From contig PAHI01000056.1 in assembly GCA_002705575.1 (NCBI GenBank), forward strand, positions 1 through 45,074: a DNA stretch of 45,074 nt. The letters run 5' to 3'. The notes beneath the pieces are model-generated. The model was not told where the DNA came from, searched no databases, and saw nothing but the letters and a program-made list of their open reading frames with translations. Position numbers and translations under genes: made by a program. Below, in pieces: positions 7,934 through 16,807 of this stretch (positions within the stretch are counted from its first letter, which is position 1; the number at the start of each line of letters is the position of its first letter). The stretch comes from Fidelibacterota bacterium (GTDB taxonomy: Bacteria > Marinisomatota > Marinisomatia > SCGC-AAA003-L08 > GCA-002719095).

Positions 7934-8896
7934 ATGTCTAGCATTAAAGATATATCAATTGTTGTTCCCGTATTAAATGAAGAGGACTCTATACGCCTTC
8001 TTTATGATAAAATAAATCATAATCTGATTAATCAAAACAAGGAAATTATATTTGTTAATGATGGTTCTTCAGATGGTTCTCGTAAAATAATTTTAGATAT
8101 TGTTCAATCAGATAAAAGTGTTAAAATGATAGATTTTAAAAAGAATTATGGTAAGGCGGTAGCTTTATCAGAAGCTTTTAAAATTTGTTCTGGTAGAATA
8201 GTAGTTACTATTGATTCAGACTTGCAAGATGACCCTTGTGAAATTAAGAGATTGATTTCTAAAATTGATGAGGGCTGGGATCTTGTATCTGGTTGGAAAA
8301 AAATAAGAAATGATTCATTTAGTAAGGTTATTGCATCAAAGGTTTTTAATTTGGTTACTAGATTAAAGACTGGCATTAAAATCCATGACTTTAATTGTGG
8401 TTTAAAAGCATATAAATTGCAGGTTGTTAAAAGCATTAAGCTTTATGGTCATTTGCATAGATTTATACCTGTTTTAGCGTTTAATCAAGGATATAAAGTT
8501 ACTGAAATAGTGGTGAAGCATCATCCGAGAAAGTATGGTAAGACTAAGTATGGTAAATCTAGGTTTTTCCACGGTCTTTATGATTTTCTGACTGTAATAT
8601 TTCTTGATAAATATATTGATAGGCCTATGCATTTTTTTGGTCGTTTTGGACTATTTTTTTATACACTAGGATTCCTGATTAGTATCTATCTTACAGTTCA
8701 GTGGCTGTATTTTTATTTTGGCCAATCTGTTTATAATCAAGGTTTTACAATTATTAGGCCTCTTTTCTTCCTTGGTATATTATTTATTATTGTTGGTGTT
8801 CAATTTTTCTCTATTGGTTTTATTGGAGAAATAATTGTTAGAAAAATATCTTCAGATGCTCGCCTTAATATGAATATTATCTCAGAAGAAGATTAA
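7934..8896 (+). CDS. Family 2 glycosyltransferase, polyprenyl-phosphate type (DPM1/GtrB-like)
   Basis: 320 residues. The GT-A fold starts with SIVVPVLNEE (8-17), then IIFVNDGSSDGS (38-49) and the DXD-type metal site IDSDLQDDP (93-101). Two C-terminal transmembrane helices (about 235-258 and 272-300) match the GtrB/ArnC/DPM1 group, which charges undecaprenyl phosphate with a sugar on the cytoplasmic face. It opens the glycan block. The following glycosyltransferase starts at the base after its stop. A likely partner is the YfhO-like membrane protein at 12566, which could use the lipid-linked sugar (inference). Confidence 0.87.
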   Translation: MSSIKDISIVVPVLNEEDSIRLLYDKINHNLINQNKEIIFVNDGSSDGSRKIILDIVQSDKSVKMIDFKKNYGKAVALSEAFKICSGRIVVTIDSDLQDDPCEIKRLISKIDEGWDLVSGWKKIRNDSFSKVIASKVFNLVTRLKTGIKIHDFNCGLKAYKLQVVKSIKLYGHLHRFIPVLAFNQGYKVTEIVVKHHPRKYGKTKYGKSRFFHGLYDFLTVIFLDKYIDRPMHFFGRFGLFFYTLGFLISIYLTVQWLYFYFGQSVYNQGFTIIRPLFFLGILFIIVGVQFFSIGFIGEIIVRKISSDARLNMNIISEED

Positions 8897-10054
8897 TTGA
8901 AAATTTCTTTTTTATCAGCTTTTCCTCCTTACAGAGGGGGGATTTCCAGGCATTCTTCTCAAATTTATAAATATCTTATTAAAAGGTATCAAGTGCAGGC
9001 AATAAATTTTAAAAAGCTATATCCAAATTTTCTATTCCCTGGTAAAAGTCAGTATAGTTTAGACTTAGGTGATGCTATAGGAGCAAGAGTTTTAAGTAGT
9101 ATTAATATTTGGTCTTGGCGTAAAACTCTTAATGTTATTTATGATTATAAGCCAGATATTATTATTTTTAAATTTTGGCATCCTTTTTTCTGTCCATGTT
9201 ATAAATATATTATTAAAAGAGTTAGAAATAGGCTTGATTGTCCTGTTATTATGGTTTGTGACAACATATATCCTCATGAATGGTTCCCTTTGTCAAGCTT
9301 TATGATTAATGGTTTAGTATCGCATGTAGACGCTTTTATTATTCAGTCAAGCGCCGTAGAAAAGGAGCTTTTAGGTTTACTTGATAAGCCTATTTATAAT
9401 AAAGTATTTCATCCTATATATAATGATTATCCTAAATCAATTGATGCGCAAGTTGCAAAAAAAAAGATAGGCATTTTAGAAGGTTTCAAAGTTGTTCTTT
9501 TTTTTGGAATTATACGTAATTATAAAGGATTAGATTTGCTTATCAAGTCTATGGAAAAAGTATTTCTAAAAGATAATAATATTATGCTTGTAATAGCAGG
9601 TGAATGTTATAGCGATAAAGATAAATATGTAGCATTAATTCAAAAATCAAATTATAAAAACAGAATATTATGGATTGAGGAATTTATAAAAGAGGAAGAA
9701 GTTAGTGTTTATTTCTCAGCTGCAGATGTGGTTGTTCTTCCTTATAGAAGTGCATCGCAAAGCGGAGTAATTCCGCTATCATATAATTATAATAAACCTG
9801 TTATAGTTCCTGATTTAGATGGTTTGGTTGAAGTTGTAGAAGATAATAAAACAGGATTAATTTATAGTTTGAATGATGTAGATGATTTAACTTTAAAAAT
9901 ATTAGACTTTTTCAAGAATTATAATGCAAAATTTTATAAACAGAACATTATTCAATATAAAAAGAATTTTTCATGGGAAAATTTTTCTAATAGCATTCAA
10001 AATTTATATAATTTAATAGTTGAAAGAAGAAAAAATAAAAATATTAATTCTTAA
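8897..10054 (+). CDS. Family 4 (GT-B) glycosyltransferase
   Basis: 385 residues. The N-terminal KISFLSAFPPYRGGISRH is typical of GT4 acceptor domains. The donor domain shows VVLFFGIIRNYKGLDLLIKS, then VVVLPYRSASQSGVIPLSY and KPVIVPDLDGLVEVV, the region that binds the nucleotide sugar. The start is TTG directly after the previous TAA, with the same ATTAATTGAAA junction as at 2742. The 3' end overlaps the next glycosyltransferase by 35 bases. It probably builds an exported polysaccharide or LPS chain; donor and acceptor sugars are unknown. Confidence 0.85.
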   Translation: MKISFLSAFPPYRGGISRHSSQIYKYLIKRYQVQAINFKKLYPNFLFPGKSQYSLDLGDAIGARVLSSINIWSWRKTLNVIYDYKPDIIIFKFWHPFFCPCYKYIIKRVRNRLDCPVIMVCDNIYPHEWFPLSSFMINGLVSHVDAFIIQSSAVEKELLGLLDKPIYNKVFHPIYNDYPKSIDAQVAKKKIGILEGFKVVLFFGIIRNYKGLDLLIKSMEKVFLKDNNIMLVIAGECYSDKDKYVALIQKSNYKNRILWIEEFIKEEEVSVYFSAADVVVLPYRSASQSGVIPLSYNYNKPVIVPDLDGLVEVVEDNKTGLIYSLNDVDDLTLKILDFFKNYNAKFYKQNIIQYKKNFSWENFSNSIQNLYNLIVERRKNKNINS

Positions 10055-10802
10055 TTATAATGGTAAACAATATCTTGAAGATTGTCTTGATTCAATTAGG
10101 CGTATTAATTACTCTAATTTTTCAGTAATTGTCATAGATAATAATTCCTCTGATGGTTCGGATGAGTATGTTGCTTCTAATTATCCTGATATAGATTTTT
10201 TTCAAACTGGTAAAAATTTGATGTTTTCAGGTGGTTATAATTGTTTTTTTGAAAGAAATTCTGAAGAATCCTTTTATTTGATTTTGAATAACGACACGAT
10301 AGTTGATTCAGAAATTTTAAACAGTTTTATGGCTGGTGTAAGAAGATATGGAAGAAAAAATATCTATGGCTCCAAAATAATGTTTATGAATTCTAAGAAT
10401 AAAATATGGTATGCGGGTGCAAAAGTTGATTTATTAAAGGGTGTCATTAAGCATTTAAATATAAGAAAGAATGATTCTGGGAAATTAGAAGATTCTAAAA
10501 CTGATTATGTTACAGGCTGTAGTATGTTTGTTCATTCAGCGATAATTGATAAATTGGACGGTTTTGATTCAGCTTTTACTATGTATATGGAAGATGTTGA
10601 TTTTTGTTTAAGAGCAAGAGATGCTGGTAGTGATTGTTATTTTTTAAATGCTCCCAAGGTTTTTCATCATGTTTCAGGATCCGCTAAAAATAAACAATTA
10701 AAAATTATGCTTTCGTATATAAAATTATCAAATAAACATACAGGTTTATTATCTTTTATTAATGTTCCTTTGTTTTTTTTTAGAAGATTGCTTTCAATTT
10801 AA
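10020..10802 (+). CDS. Family 2 glycosyltransferase (rhamnosyltransferase-like)
   Basis: 260 residues. It opens with KILILNYNGKQYLEDCLDSI and VIVIDNNSSDGSDEYV, followed by the DXD-like LILNNDTIVD and the acceptor motif YMEDVDFCLRARDAG, as in WbbL/rhamnosyltransferase-type GT2 enzymes. The TTG at 10020 is the only start that keeps the first beta strand, so a 35-base overlap with the upstream gene is accepted. The C-terminus is hydrophobic and may touch the membrane. Part of the glycan block. Confidence 0.83.
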   Translation: MKEEKIKILILNYNGKQYLEDCLDSIRRINYSNFSVIVIDNNSSDGSDEYVASNYPDIDFFQTGKNLMFSGGYNCFFERNSEESFYLILNNDTIVDSEILNSFMAGVRRYGRKNIYGSKIMFMNSKNKIWYAGAKVDLLKGVIKHLNIRKNDSGKLEDSKTDYVTGCSMFVHSAIIDKLDGFDSAFTMYMEDVDFCLRARDAGSDCYFLNAPKVFHHVSGSAKNKQLKIMLSYIKLSNKHTGLLSFINVPLFFFRRLLSI

Positions 10803-11894
10803 GTGAATCCTGAAATACATATAGTAGTTGTATGGGAAAAAGGGCTTAATATGTTGGGTCCTATTTTGTATGATTTAGAGAATACTTTTGAAATTGTAGA
10901 TGTTAGTAGGGTTGTTTGGCATAAAGATTTTTTTTCAAATAATTTGAGTAGATTTTATGGGCAAAATCTTAAAAATAAATCTTTTAAGGAAAGGCATTGT
11001 GGTACAGGCCCTTTTATGGCTATTGTTTTAAGGGATAAGAATGTCATTTATGAGTTAAGAAAAACATCTAAAGGAATATCTAGAGTAAACAGTCGTTTAT
11101 TTGATAAAAAACAAAAATACAGATATTGGACTGGAGGTGGGCATAGAGTTCATTGTTCAAATAATTTGGATGAATCTAAAAGAGATTTGTTGTTTATGCT
11201 AAATAAGTCTGATGCAGATTATTTAAATCAAGGTTCTTGGGATGGGGTAATTAGAAATCATGATAATAATATTTTAGGGTTTAATGGTTGGAATGATTTT
11301 GGTGAATTATTTAAATTTATAAATAATTTCGATAATTATGTGTTTTTAAGAAATTATAACAACCTTAAATCTTATGATAATCACGATTCAGATATCGATT
11401 TTTTAACTAATGATTTAAATTTTTATTATAACATTAATGCTTTTAAAAAACATAAAAGTAAATATAGAGCTTCTTATTTTGTAAAAGTTGATAATAAAGA
11501 ATACAGTGTTGATTTGAGAAATGTAGAAGATGGTTATTATGATTATAAGTGGAGCTCTTATATGATTTCTAGTAAAGTTAAATATAATAATGAATTTTTT
11601 ATTCCAGATTTAGAGAATGAACTGTATTCTTTACTTTACCACGCACTTATCCATAAGTATAACATTAATAGTCAATATATAAATAAAATTAAAAATATTT
11701 CTGATGAGATAGGGTTAAGTTTTAAATATTCTCATGATAGGCGTTATTTGCTTGATTTTTTAAATAAATTTTTGAATAAAAATGGCTACTCTATAACTAA
11801 CCCAGCTGATTACTCTGTAGGGTATAACATGAAATATAAGGGTTTTAGGCGATTATTGTGGGAGTTTATTGGAAAGGTTAAAAGTGTTATTTAG
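10803..11894 (+). CDS. Nucleotidyltransferase-like protein of a glycan cluster, function unknown
   Basis: 363 residues from a GTG placed directly after the previous TAA. I do not recognise a named family. The N-terminal half (IHIVVVWEKG, VVWHKDFFSNNLSRFYG, HCGTGPFMAIVLRD, YWTGGGHRVHCSNN) looks like a conserved domain of its own. The second half has DNHDSDIDFLTND, an acidic pair resembling the metal-binding D-x-D of minimal nucleotidyltransferases, then VDLRNVEDGYYD and LLYHALIHK. The gene overlaps the kinase-like gene by 26 bases. A nucleotidyl or phospho-substituent transfer role on glycans is a guess from this pairing. Confidence 0.55.
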   Translation: MNPEIHIVVVWEKGLNMLGPILYDLENTFEIVDVSRVVWHKDFFSNNLSRFYGQNLKNKSFKERHCGTGPFMAIVLRDKNVIYELRKTSKGISRVNSRLFDKKQKYRYWTGGGHRVHCSNNLDESKRDLLFMLNKSDADYLNQGSWDGVIRNHDNNILGFNGWNDFGELFKFINNFDNYVFLRNYNNLKSYDNHDSDIDFLTNDLNFYYNINAFKKHKSKYRASYFVKVDNKEYSVDLRNVEDGYYDYKWSSYMISSKVKYNNEFFIPDLENELYSLLYHALIHKYNINSQYINKIKNISDEIGLSFKYSHDRRYLLDFLNKFLNKNGYSITNPADYSVGYNMKYKGFRRLLWEFIGKVKSVI

Positions 11895-12582
11895 GGCTTT
11901 GATACATATTAAAAATATTTATGGCTCTCTTAGGTGGGTTTTTTCAGATTACTATGCTTTTAAGAGTTTTTTAGAATCTAGAGGGTATTATTCTGTGTGT
12001 TTTTATAAAATTTGGCTTTGGAAAGAAAATGCAAGATATTTTAAAGTATTTAATGATTCAGGTAGGTGTTTTTTCCTTAAATTGAAAGATAGAACTAGCA
12101 TAGAACGCGAGTTATTTATTTTGAGTTATATTGGCTCGATAGATATTAAACGTATTTGTTTTTACCCTCAAATTTTTGATAGTAATAGCGGTTATTTTTC
12201 ATATAATGTATATGAAGATTTAGAAGGTATGAATTTCAAGAAGTTTTCAGGCGATAAGGTAGATATTTTAAATCAGATCATCCAGTGTTTGAGATTTTTC
12301 AAGAATGTCAAAGTTGTTCATAGAGATATTAGGCCTCATAATATTCTTATTGTAGGAAGGGACCTTAAGATATTGGATTATGAACATTGTGCTTTAGATC
12401 ATCAGGTTCAAAATTCAGGCTTAGAGCTAAATAAAGAATTTAGAGTTTCTAGTAAGGTGTGGGACGATGCTTTTTCATTTAAAAAAATGATTGATTCGTA
12501 TTGGAATGACTCATCAGTAATTAATACTCAGGCATATAAAAAAATCAATGATATGATTGGAGGTTATGAGTATAAAGAATAA
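11869..12582 (+). CDS. Protein-kinase-like (LPS/Kdo kinase-type) small-molecule or glycan kinase
   Basis: 237 residues from a TTG inside the preceding gene. Kinase-fold landmarks are visible: an ATP-lysine candidate in CFFLKLKD, a helix-C Glu in SIERELFIL, the catalytic loop VVHRDIRPHNILI, and LKILDYEHC, where DYE replaces DFG. The compact lobe and H-R-D-x-R-P-x-N loop resemble WaaP/Kdo-kinase and aminoglycoside/choline kinase-like proteins rather than Ser/Thr protein kinases. The position, between a nucleotidyltransferase-like gene and the YfhO gene, suggests phosphorylation of a sugar or lipid-glycan. The substrate is unknown. Confidence 0.68.
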   Translation: MERLKVLFRALIHIKNIYGSLRWVFSDYYAFKSFLESRGYYSVCFYKIWLWKENARYFKVFNDSGRCFFLKLKDRTSIERELFILSYIGSIDIKRICFYPQIFDSNSGYFSYNVYEDLEGMNFKKFSGDKVDILNQIIQCLRFFKNVKVVHRDIRPHNILIVGRDLKILDYEHCALDHQVQNSGLELNKEFRVSSKVWDDAFSFKKMIDSYWNDSSVINTQAYKKINDMIGGYEYKE

Positions 12583-15049
12583 AAATGTTCTATTTGTATT
12601 TTTAATTGTATTGATACCTTTGGTTATTACTTATGGCGATGTTATTTCAGGTGAGTATAATTTTTTGTCAAATGATAAAGTGTCTGCTATGAATGTTAAA
12701 AAAGCTATTGAAAATTCGAGTGAATATCCCTATTGGTTTCCTTGGATGATGGGTGGTGTTCCATCAGTACATTCAGCTCAAAATATATCAGATTATTATT
12801 ATCCTAATTATGCGATGAAAGCTTTTAAGGAGCTGTTTGGTATTCCATGGTTTTTTAATTATATATTACATCTAATGTTTTTAGGTGTAGGGGTTTACTT
12901 TTTATGTAATCATTTAAGATTAGGTAAAGAGGCATCGATTTTTGGCGCGTTTATTTTCCCGCTTTTTCCTCATGTTACAGCTATGCTTGTTTACGGTCAT
13001 GGTAGTCAGGTTATGACTATCAGCTATATTCCTTGGATAGTTTTTTCATATATTGCATTAAAAGAAGATGTATCTTTGAAAAAGCTAGGCATCTTTTCTC
13101 TTCTTTTAGCACTTCAATTATTAAGAGGCCATGTTCAAATAGCTTATTATACATGGCTTATGGTTTCTATATTTTTAATAATTGATTTTATTTATCAGTT
13201 TATTTTATATAAAAAGATACAAATTAAATGGCTCACGTATGTTTTGTCTGGTTTGGTTTTAGGAATGTTGGGCTCTCTTAGTTTATATTTTCCAATATTG
13301 TCGTACACTCCATATTCCACTAGATCAAAAGGTGCTTCTTCTGGAGCTGATTACGTTCTTGGAGATATGAATTTTCAACAATATTGGGCAACAGAATACT
13401 CTTTTAGCTTTGGAGAGTTGATAACTTTTTTAATTCCATCATATTATGGTTTTGGTAATGGATCTTACTGGGGTACAATGATAGGGACTAATTTTCCTAA
13501 CTACATGGGTATTATAGTTTTTTTGCTTGCTATTTATGGTGTATTAAGGTATAAATGGAACATATATAAGGTTTTTGTTTTTACCTCTGCAATACTTTTT
13601 TTATTGCTTTCATTTGGGAAAAACTTCTTCAGTTTTTTTAGTTTTTTCTATGAATTCTTGCCATTTTTCTCAAAATTTAGAAACCCTATGTATTTATTGA
13701 TTATTTTTCAATTTTGTGTTGTAATTCTGTCTTCTATGGGCATTAAAATGATATTTCTAGATATAAAAAACAGATTCAATTATTGCCTGTGGTTTTGCTT
13801 GTCATGTATTGTTCTATTGGTTGTAATACCTGTTATTTTTAAGCATAATTTGATATCCACGGTTTCCAATGATAAAATTATAGATTTTACATATGAAAAA
13901 GAGGTTGATTTTATTGAGTTTTCTAGGCTAGGTCGTGAATTGAAGTCTGATGAGAAGTTATATTATAGAGAGAATGTTGAAGAGAGGATTGATGGCACTA
14001 ATCATGCGGCATTTGTTCAATCAATGATTGATAGCGATATTTTTGTAATGGCTTTAATTGTATTTTTAGTTTTTTCTTTGATTATAGTGCAATATTTTGT
14101 GTATCCTTATAATTTTTGGTTTAATAACAAGGTATTGTTAGGGACTATATTTTTAGTAATAGTATTTTTTGATTTATATCTTGTTAATAGAAAAGTAATG
14201 TATCCAAATAATTCAAATTATTTAAGATCAGAATGCAAGGATGAATTTTATAAATTTTATACAGATGGTGATTTAGAACGTATGAATCTACTTAAAAGAG
14301 TTGATTCTTACGAGCCTTCTGGCGTTATAAAAGAAATTAAATATTTAAAAGATAGTGGAGAATTGTTTAGGGTTTACGATCCATCAAAAATGATGTCTAA
14401 TGAATGGTCTAGGTATGGTGTCGAAAATATTTTAGGTTATCATCCTGCAAAGCTCTCTTCTTACGAAAGAATGTTACCTGTGATATATTCAAAATCTAAC
14501 TTCATTTTTAAGATGCTTAATGTGGGGTTTGATTTAGAAGAAGGTAAAAGATTTGATATGAATTTTGAGAGAGCTTTTTTTATTGATGAGGTTGTGGTTG
14601 ATGAGCATGATCAGGTTTTGCGGAATCAACTTTATTATTCTGATAGAAGTCCTCAGTCTCTATCATATATAACAGAGGGTTCTATTGGCTATAAGAGAAA
14701 TAGCTATGATCAGAATGAGGAGGATTTTGTTAGTAAATTTAATGTCATTAGTCCTAATGAAATTTTAATAGAAGTATCAACTTCAGGTCCTCAATTTTTA
14801 GCCATAAGTGAAGTTTATTATCCAAATGGTTGGTTTGCAACCATTAATGGTATACAAACAGATATTTTTGAAGTTAATGATCTTATTAGAGGTATTTCTA
14901 TTGATAAGGCTGGTAATCATACAATAAAACTACTATTCGCTCCATATGATTTAAAGATAGGCGCAATAATTTCACTAGGATCTTTTATGGTTATGCTTAT
15001 ATGTATTTTTTATACTCCAATCAGAAGAATGGTTAAGGTTTATGTATAG
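12566..15049 (+). CDS. YfhO-family polytopic membrane protein (GT-C-like)
   Basis: 827 residues from the ATG at 12566; a TTG three codons earlier is also possible. GGAGG (12559-12563) sits close upstream. The first outer loop (GEYNFLSNDK ... YPYWFPWMMGGVPS) and the many transmembrane helices followed by a C-terminal extracytoplasmic domain (ISEVYYPNGWFATINGI, about 755-771) are characteristic of YfhO/PF09586 proteins. Family members are thought to transfer sugars from polyprenyl-phosphate donors outside the membrane, as in lipoteichoic acid glycosylation. Here the donor could come from the 7934 enzyme. The gene overlaps the histidine kinase by 8 bases. Confidence 0.82.
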   Translation: MSIKNKNVLFVFLIVLIPLVITYGDVISGEYNFLSNDKVSAMNVKKAIENSSEYPYWFPWMMGGVPSVHSAQNISDYYYPNYAMKAFKELFGIPWFFNYILHLMFLGVGVYFLCNHLRLGKEASIFGAFIFPLFPHVTAMLVYGHGSQVMTISYIPWIVFSYIALKEDVSLKKLGIFSLLLALQLLRGHVQIAYYTWLMVSIFLIIDFIYQFILYKKIQIKWLTYVLSGLVLGMLGSLSLYFPILSYTPYSTRSKGASSGADYVLGDMNFQQYWATEYSFSFGELITFLIPSYYGFGNGSYWGTMIGTNFPNYMGIIVFLLAIYGVLRYKWNIYKVFVFTSAILFLLLSFGKNFFSFFSFFYEFLPFFSKFRNPMYLLIIFQFCVVILSSMGIKMIFLDIKNRFNYCLWFCLSCIVLLVVIPVIFKHNLISTVSNDKIIDFTYEKEVDFIEFSRLGRELKSDEKLYYRENVEERIDGTNHAAFVQSMIDSDIFVMALIVFLVFSLIIVQYFVYPYNFWFNNKVLLGTIFLVIVFFDLYLVNRKVMYPNNSNYLRSECKDEFYKFYTDGDLERMNLLKRVDSYEPSGVIKEIKYLKDSGELFRVYDPSKMMSNEWSRYGVENILGYHPAKLSSYERMLPVIYSKSNFIFKMLNVGFDLEEGKRFDMNFERAFFIDEVVVDEHDQVLRNQLYYSDRSPQSLSYITEGSIGYKRNSYDQNEEDFVSKFNVISPNEILIEVSTSGPQFLAISEVYYPNGWFATINGIQTDIFEVNDLIRGISIDKAGNHTIKLLFAPYDLKIGAIISLGSFMVMLICIFYTPIRRMVKVYV

Positions 15050-16226
15050 AGGGCTTTTTAAAAATTTCACAAATAGGCTTTACTTTATTTTATTCGTAGG
15101 AGGGTTGTTTTTTTGTTTGTTTTTTATAAATTCTAGAATTATTTACAATCTCAGAATAGACTTGAAAAATCAGGTTGTAAATGTTGCAAATAGTTATAAA
15201 AGCATGCTTGAAAAAATACTTAAGGATTCATTAAAAGATCCCGACTCAAGTGGTATTGAAGATATTATTTTTTTTCAAAACCATTTTGTAAAAACAATTG
15301 ATTTTCCAATTGTCTTTGAGTCTGATGGAGTTTTCTTTATGAGCCAGCCAGAAGATTTGAAAAATCACCCAGATATAAATAATATTATAGAAAATATGGC
15401 CAACAGTTTTGAGCCAATTAATATTGAGGTTTTTGATGATAATCGAGGAGTAGCTTTTAGATATAAGCTGTATTATGGTGATCCTGACTTTGTATCTTTG
15501 ATTAGGCTTGTTCCTTTTATTGAAGGGTCTATAATTATGGGATTTATTATTATTATAGGATTGGTTTACTATGTGTCTAAAAAAAATGTTGAAAATGCAT
15601 TATATGTTGGAATGTCAAAAGAAACAGCTCATCAGCTGGGTACACCTGTATCTTCTTTGCTTGGATGGGTTGAGCAGATGAAGAAGGTAGATGTTGATAG
15701 AAATATTATTAGACATATAGAGCAAGATACGTATAGATTGAGAGAGATTTCTGATAGATTTTCTAAGATTGGCTCCAAAGTTAGGCTTAAGATTATCAAT
15801 GTTTCACAATTATTAGATGGTATTTTGAGTTATTCTCGTGACCGAGCTCCTAAGACTAAAAAAATTAAGATTTATTCAAATTATGAAAAAAATATAGAAT
15901 TAAAAGGAAATAAGGTCCTGCTTGTATGGGCTTTTGAAAACATAATTAAAAATGCTATAGATGCCATAAAAAATGAGGTAGGCGAAATTACAATAAGTGT
16001 TCATTCTACTTCATCTAATAAACATATAATTGACTTTAAGGATTCAGGTATTGGAATATCAATTATTGACAAGGATCGTATATTTTTGCCTGGATATAGT
16101 ACAAAAAAAAGAGGATGGGGAGTTGGTTTAAGCTTATCTAGAAGGATAGTAGAAGAAATCCACCTTGGAAAAGTCTTTGTTTTTAGCTCTGGTCAGAGCG
16201 GAACAATAATAAGAATTATTATCTAA
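15042..16226 (+). CDS. Membrane sensor histidine kinase (orphan)
   Basis: 394 residues. TM1 (about 13-30) and TM2 (about 161-178) flank a periplasmic sensor of about 130 residues. The H-box is ETAHQLGTPVSSLLGW with His197. The ATPase domain has N-box FENIIKNAIDAI (298-309), G1 DSGIGI (334-339) and G2 GWGVGLSLSRRI (358-369). The start overlaps the YfhO gene by 8 bases. No response regulator is adjacent, so the partner must lie elsewhere. A hairpin at 16264-16285 lies 38 bases past its stop. The ligand is unknown. Confidence 0.88.
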   Translation: MYRGLFKNFTNRLYFILFVGGLFFCLFFINSRIIYNLRIDLKNQVVNVANSYKSMLEKILKDSLKDPDSSGIEDIIFFQNHFVKTIDFPIVFESDGVFFMSQPEDLKNHPDINNIIENMANSFEPINIEVFDDNRGVAFRYKLYYGDPDFVSLIRLVPFIEGSIIMGFIIIIGLVYYVSKKNVENALYVGMSKETAHQLGTPVSSLLGWVEQMKKVDVDRNIIRHIEQDTYRLREISDRFSKIGSKVRLKIINVSQLLDGILSYSRDRAPKTKKIKIYSNYEKNIELKGNKVLLVWAFENIIKNAIDAIKNEVGEITISVHSTSSNKHIIDFKDSGIGISIIDKDRIFLPGYSTKKRGWGVGLSLSRRIVEEIHLGKVFVFSSGQSGTIIRIII

Positions 16227-16263
16227 GTATACCTAACAACAATCTTTTTGCGTTATCACAAGC

Positions 16264-16285
16264 CAACAAAAAAATATTTTTGTTG
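16264..16285 (+). repeat. Perfect 9-bp inverted repeat upstream of mraZ (possible terminator or operator)
   Basis: CAACAAAAA (16264-16272) and TTTTTGTTG (16277-16285) pair perfectly around a 4-base loop. With two single-base bulges the stem extends outwards, pairing ACAAG (16258-16262) with CTT-GT (16286-16291). It lies between the histidine kinase stop and the mraZ promoter elements, and its right arm contains the proposed -35. It might end transcription of the kinase operon in an A/T-rich way or bind a regulator. It is too GC-poor for a confident intrinsic terminator. Confidence 0.4.
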
Positions 16286-16339
16286 CTTTGTAATGGGTAA
16301 ATATATTATTATTGTGGGAGAGTGTGGGGGATTATCCCA
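16280..16339 (+). promoter_or_regulatory. dcw promoter with candidate MraZ operator (TGGGR repeats)
   Basis: A -35-like TTGTTG (16280-16285) is followed by TATATT (16302-16307, spacer 16) or TATTAT (16304-16309, spacer 18). Just downstream, TGGGA (16315-16319) and TGGGG (16325-16329) are direct repeats with a 5-base spacer, and TCCCA (16335-16339) continues the 10-base phase in inverted orientation. Another TGGGT lies at 16294-16298. MraZ is known to repress its own operon through TGGGN repeats spaced by 5 bases between the transcription start and mraZ. This layout fits that arrangement. Confidence 0.6.
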
Positions 16340-16349
16340 TAAATATACT

Positions 16350-16805
16350 ATGGATGAAAAAATTAAAATATCGTTTACCGGGGAGTATTACAATACCCTT
16401 GATTCAAAAAACCGTCTAAGTATTCCGGCTAAATTTAGAAAGGCTTTGAATCCCATTAATGACCGCACGTTCGTTCTCACGCGTGGATTTGATAGATGCC
16501 TCCTCCTATATCCTGTGAATGAATGGAACAAAGTAGAAGAACAACTTAGTTTTCTTAGTTCTATGAAAGGCCGACACAGAGATTTTGTCAGATCCATCGT
16601 GAGATACGCCACTTATTTGCAATATGATTCTCAGGGAAGAATTTTAATTCCTGAGAATCTTTGCAATTTTGCTGGAATAAATAAAGAGGTAGCTGTCATT
16701 GGAGTTATAAAAAAAATAGAATTATGGTCTTTGGATGAGATTTCTGGTAAATCTCAAGATGATTTGAGTGAATTTGAAGACTTAGCGGATGAAATAAACT
16801 TTTAA
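16350..16805 (+). CDS. mraZ: MraZ, transcriptional regulator of the dcw cluster
   Basis: 151 residues from the ATG at 16350, the family's usual length. Earlier in-frame starts (16248, 16293) would read through the promoter and operator elements and add residues foreign to the family, so they were not used. The first AbrB-like unit is FTGEYYNTLDSKNRLSIPAKFRK (written here in part: FTGEYYNTLDSKNRL then SIPAKFR). The second is YLQYDSQGRILIPENL. The protein forms a ring that binds TGGGN repeats. It is the first gene of the complete dcw operon and probably controls it through the repeats at 16315-16339. No good Shine-Dalgarno is seen. Confidence 0.92.
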   Translation: MDEKIKISFTGEYYNTLDSKNRLSIPAKFRKALNPINDRTFVLTRGFDRCLLLYPVNEWNKVEEQLSFLSSMKGRHRDFVRSIVRYATYLQYDSQGRILIPENLCNFAGINKEVAVIGVIKKIELWSLDEISGKSQDDLSEFEDLADEINF

Positions 16806-16807
16806 TT

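Noticed and set aside
16248..16349. Longer N-terminus for MraZ
   Set aside because: The extra 34 residues translate the promoter and TGGGR repeats and are foreign to MraZ, which normally begins shortly before FTGEY.
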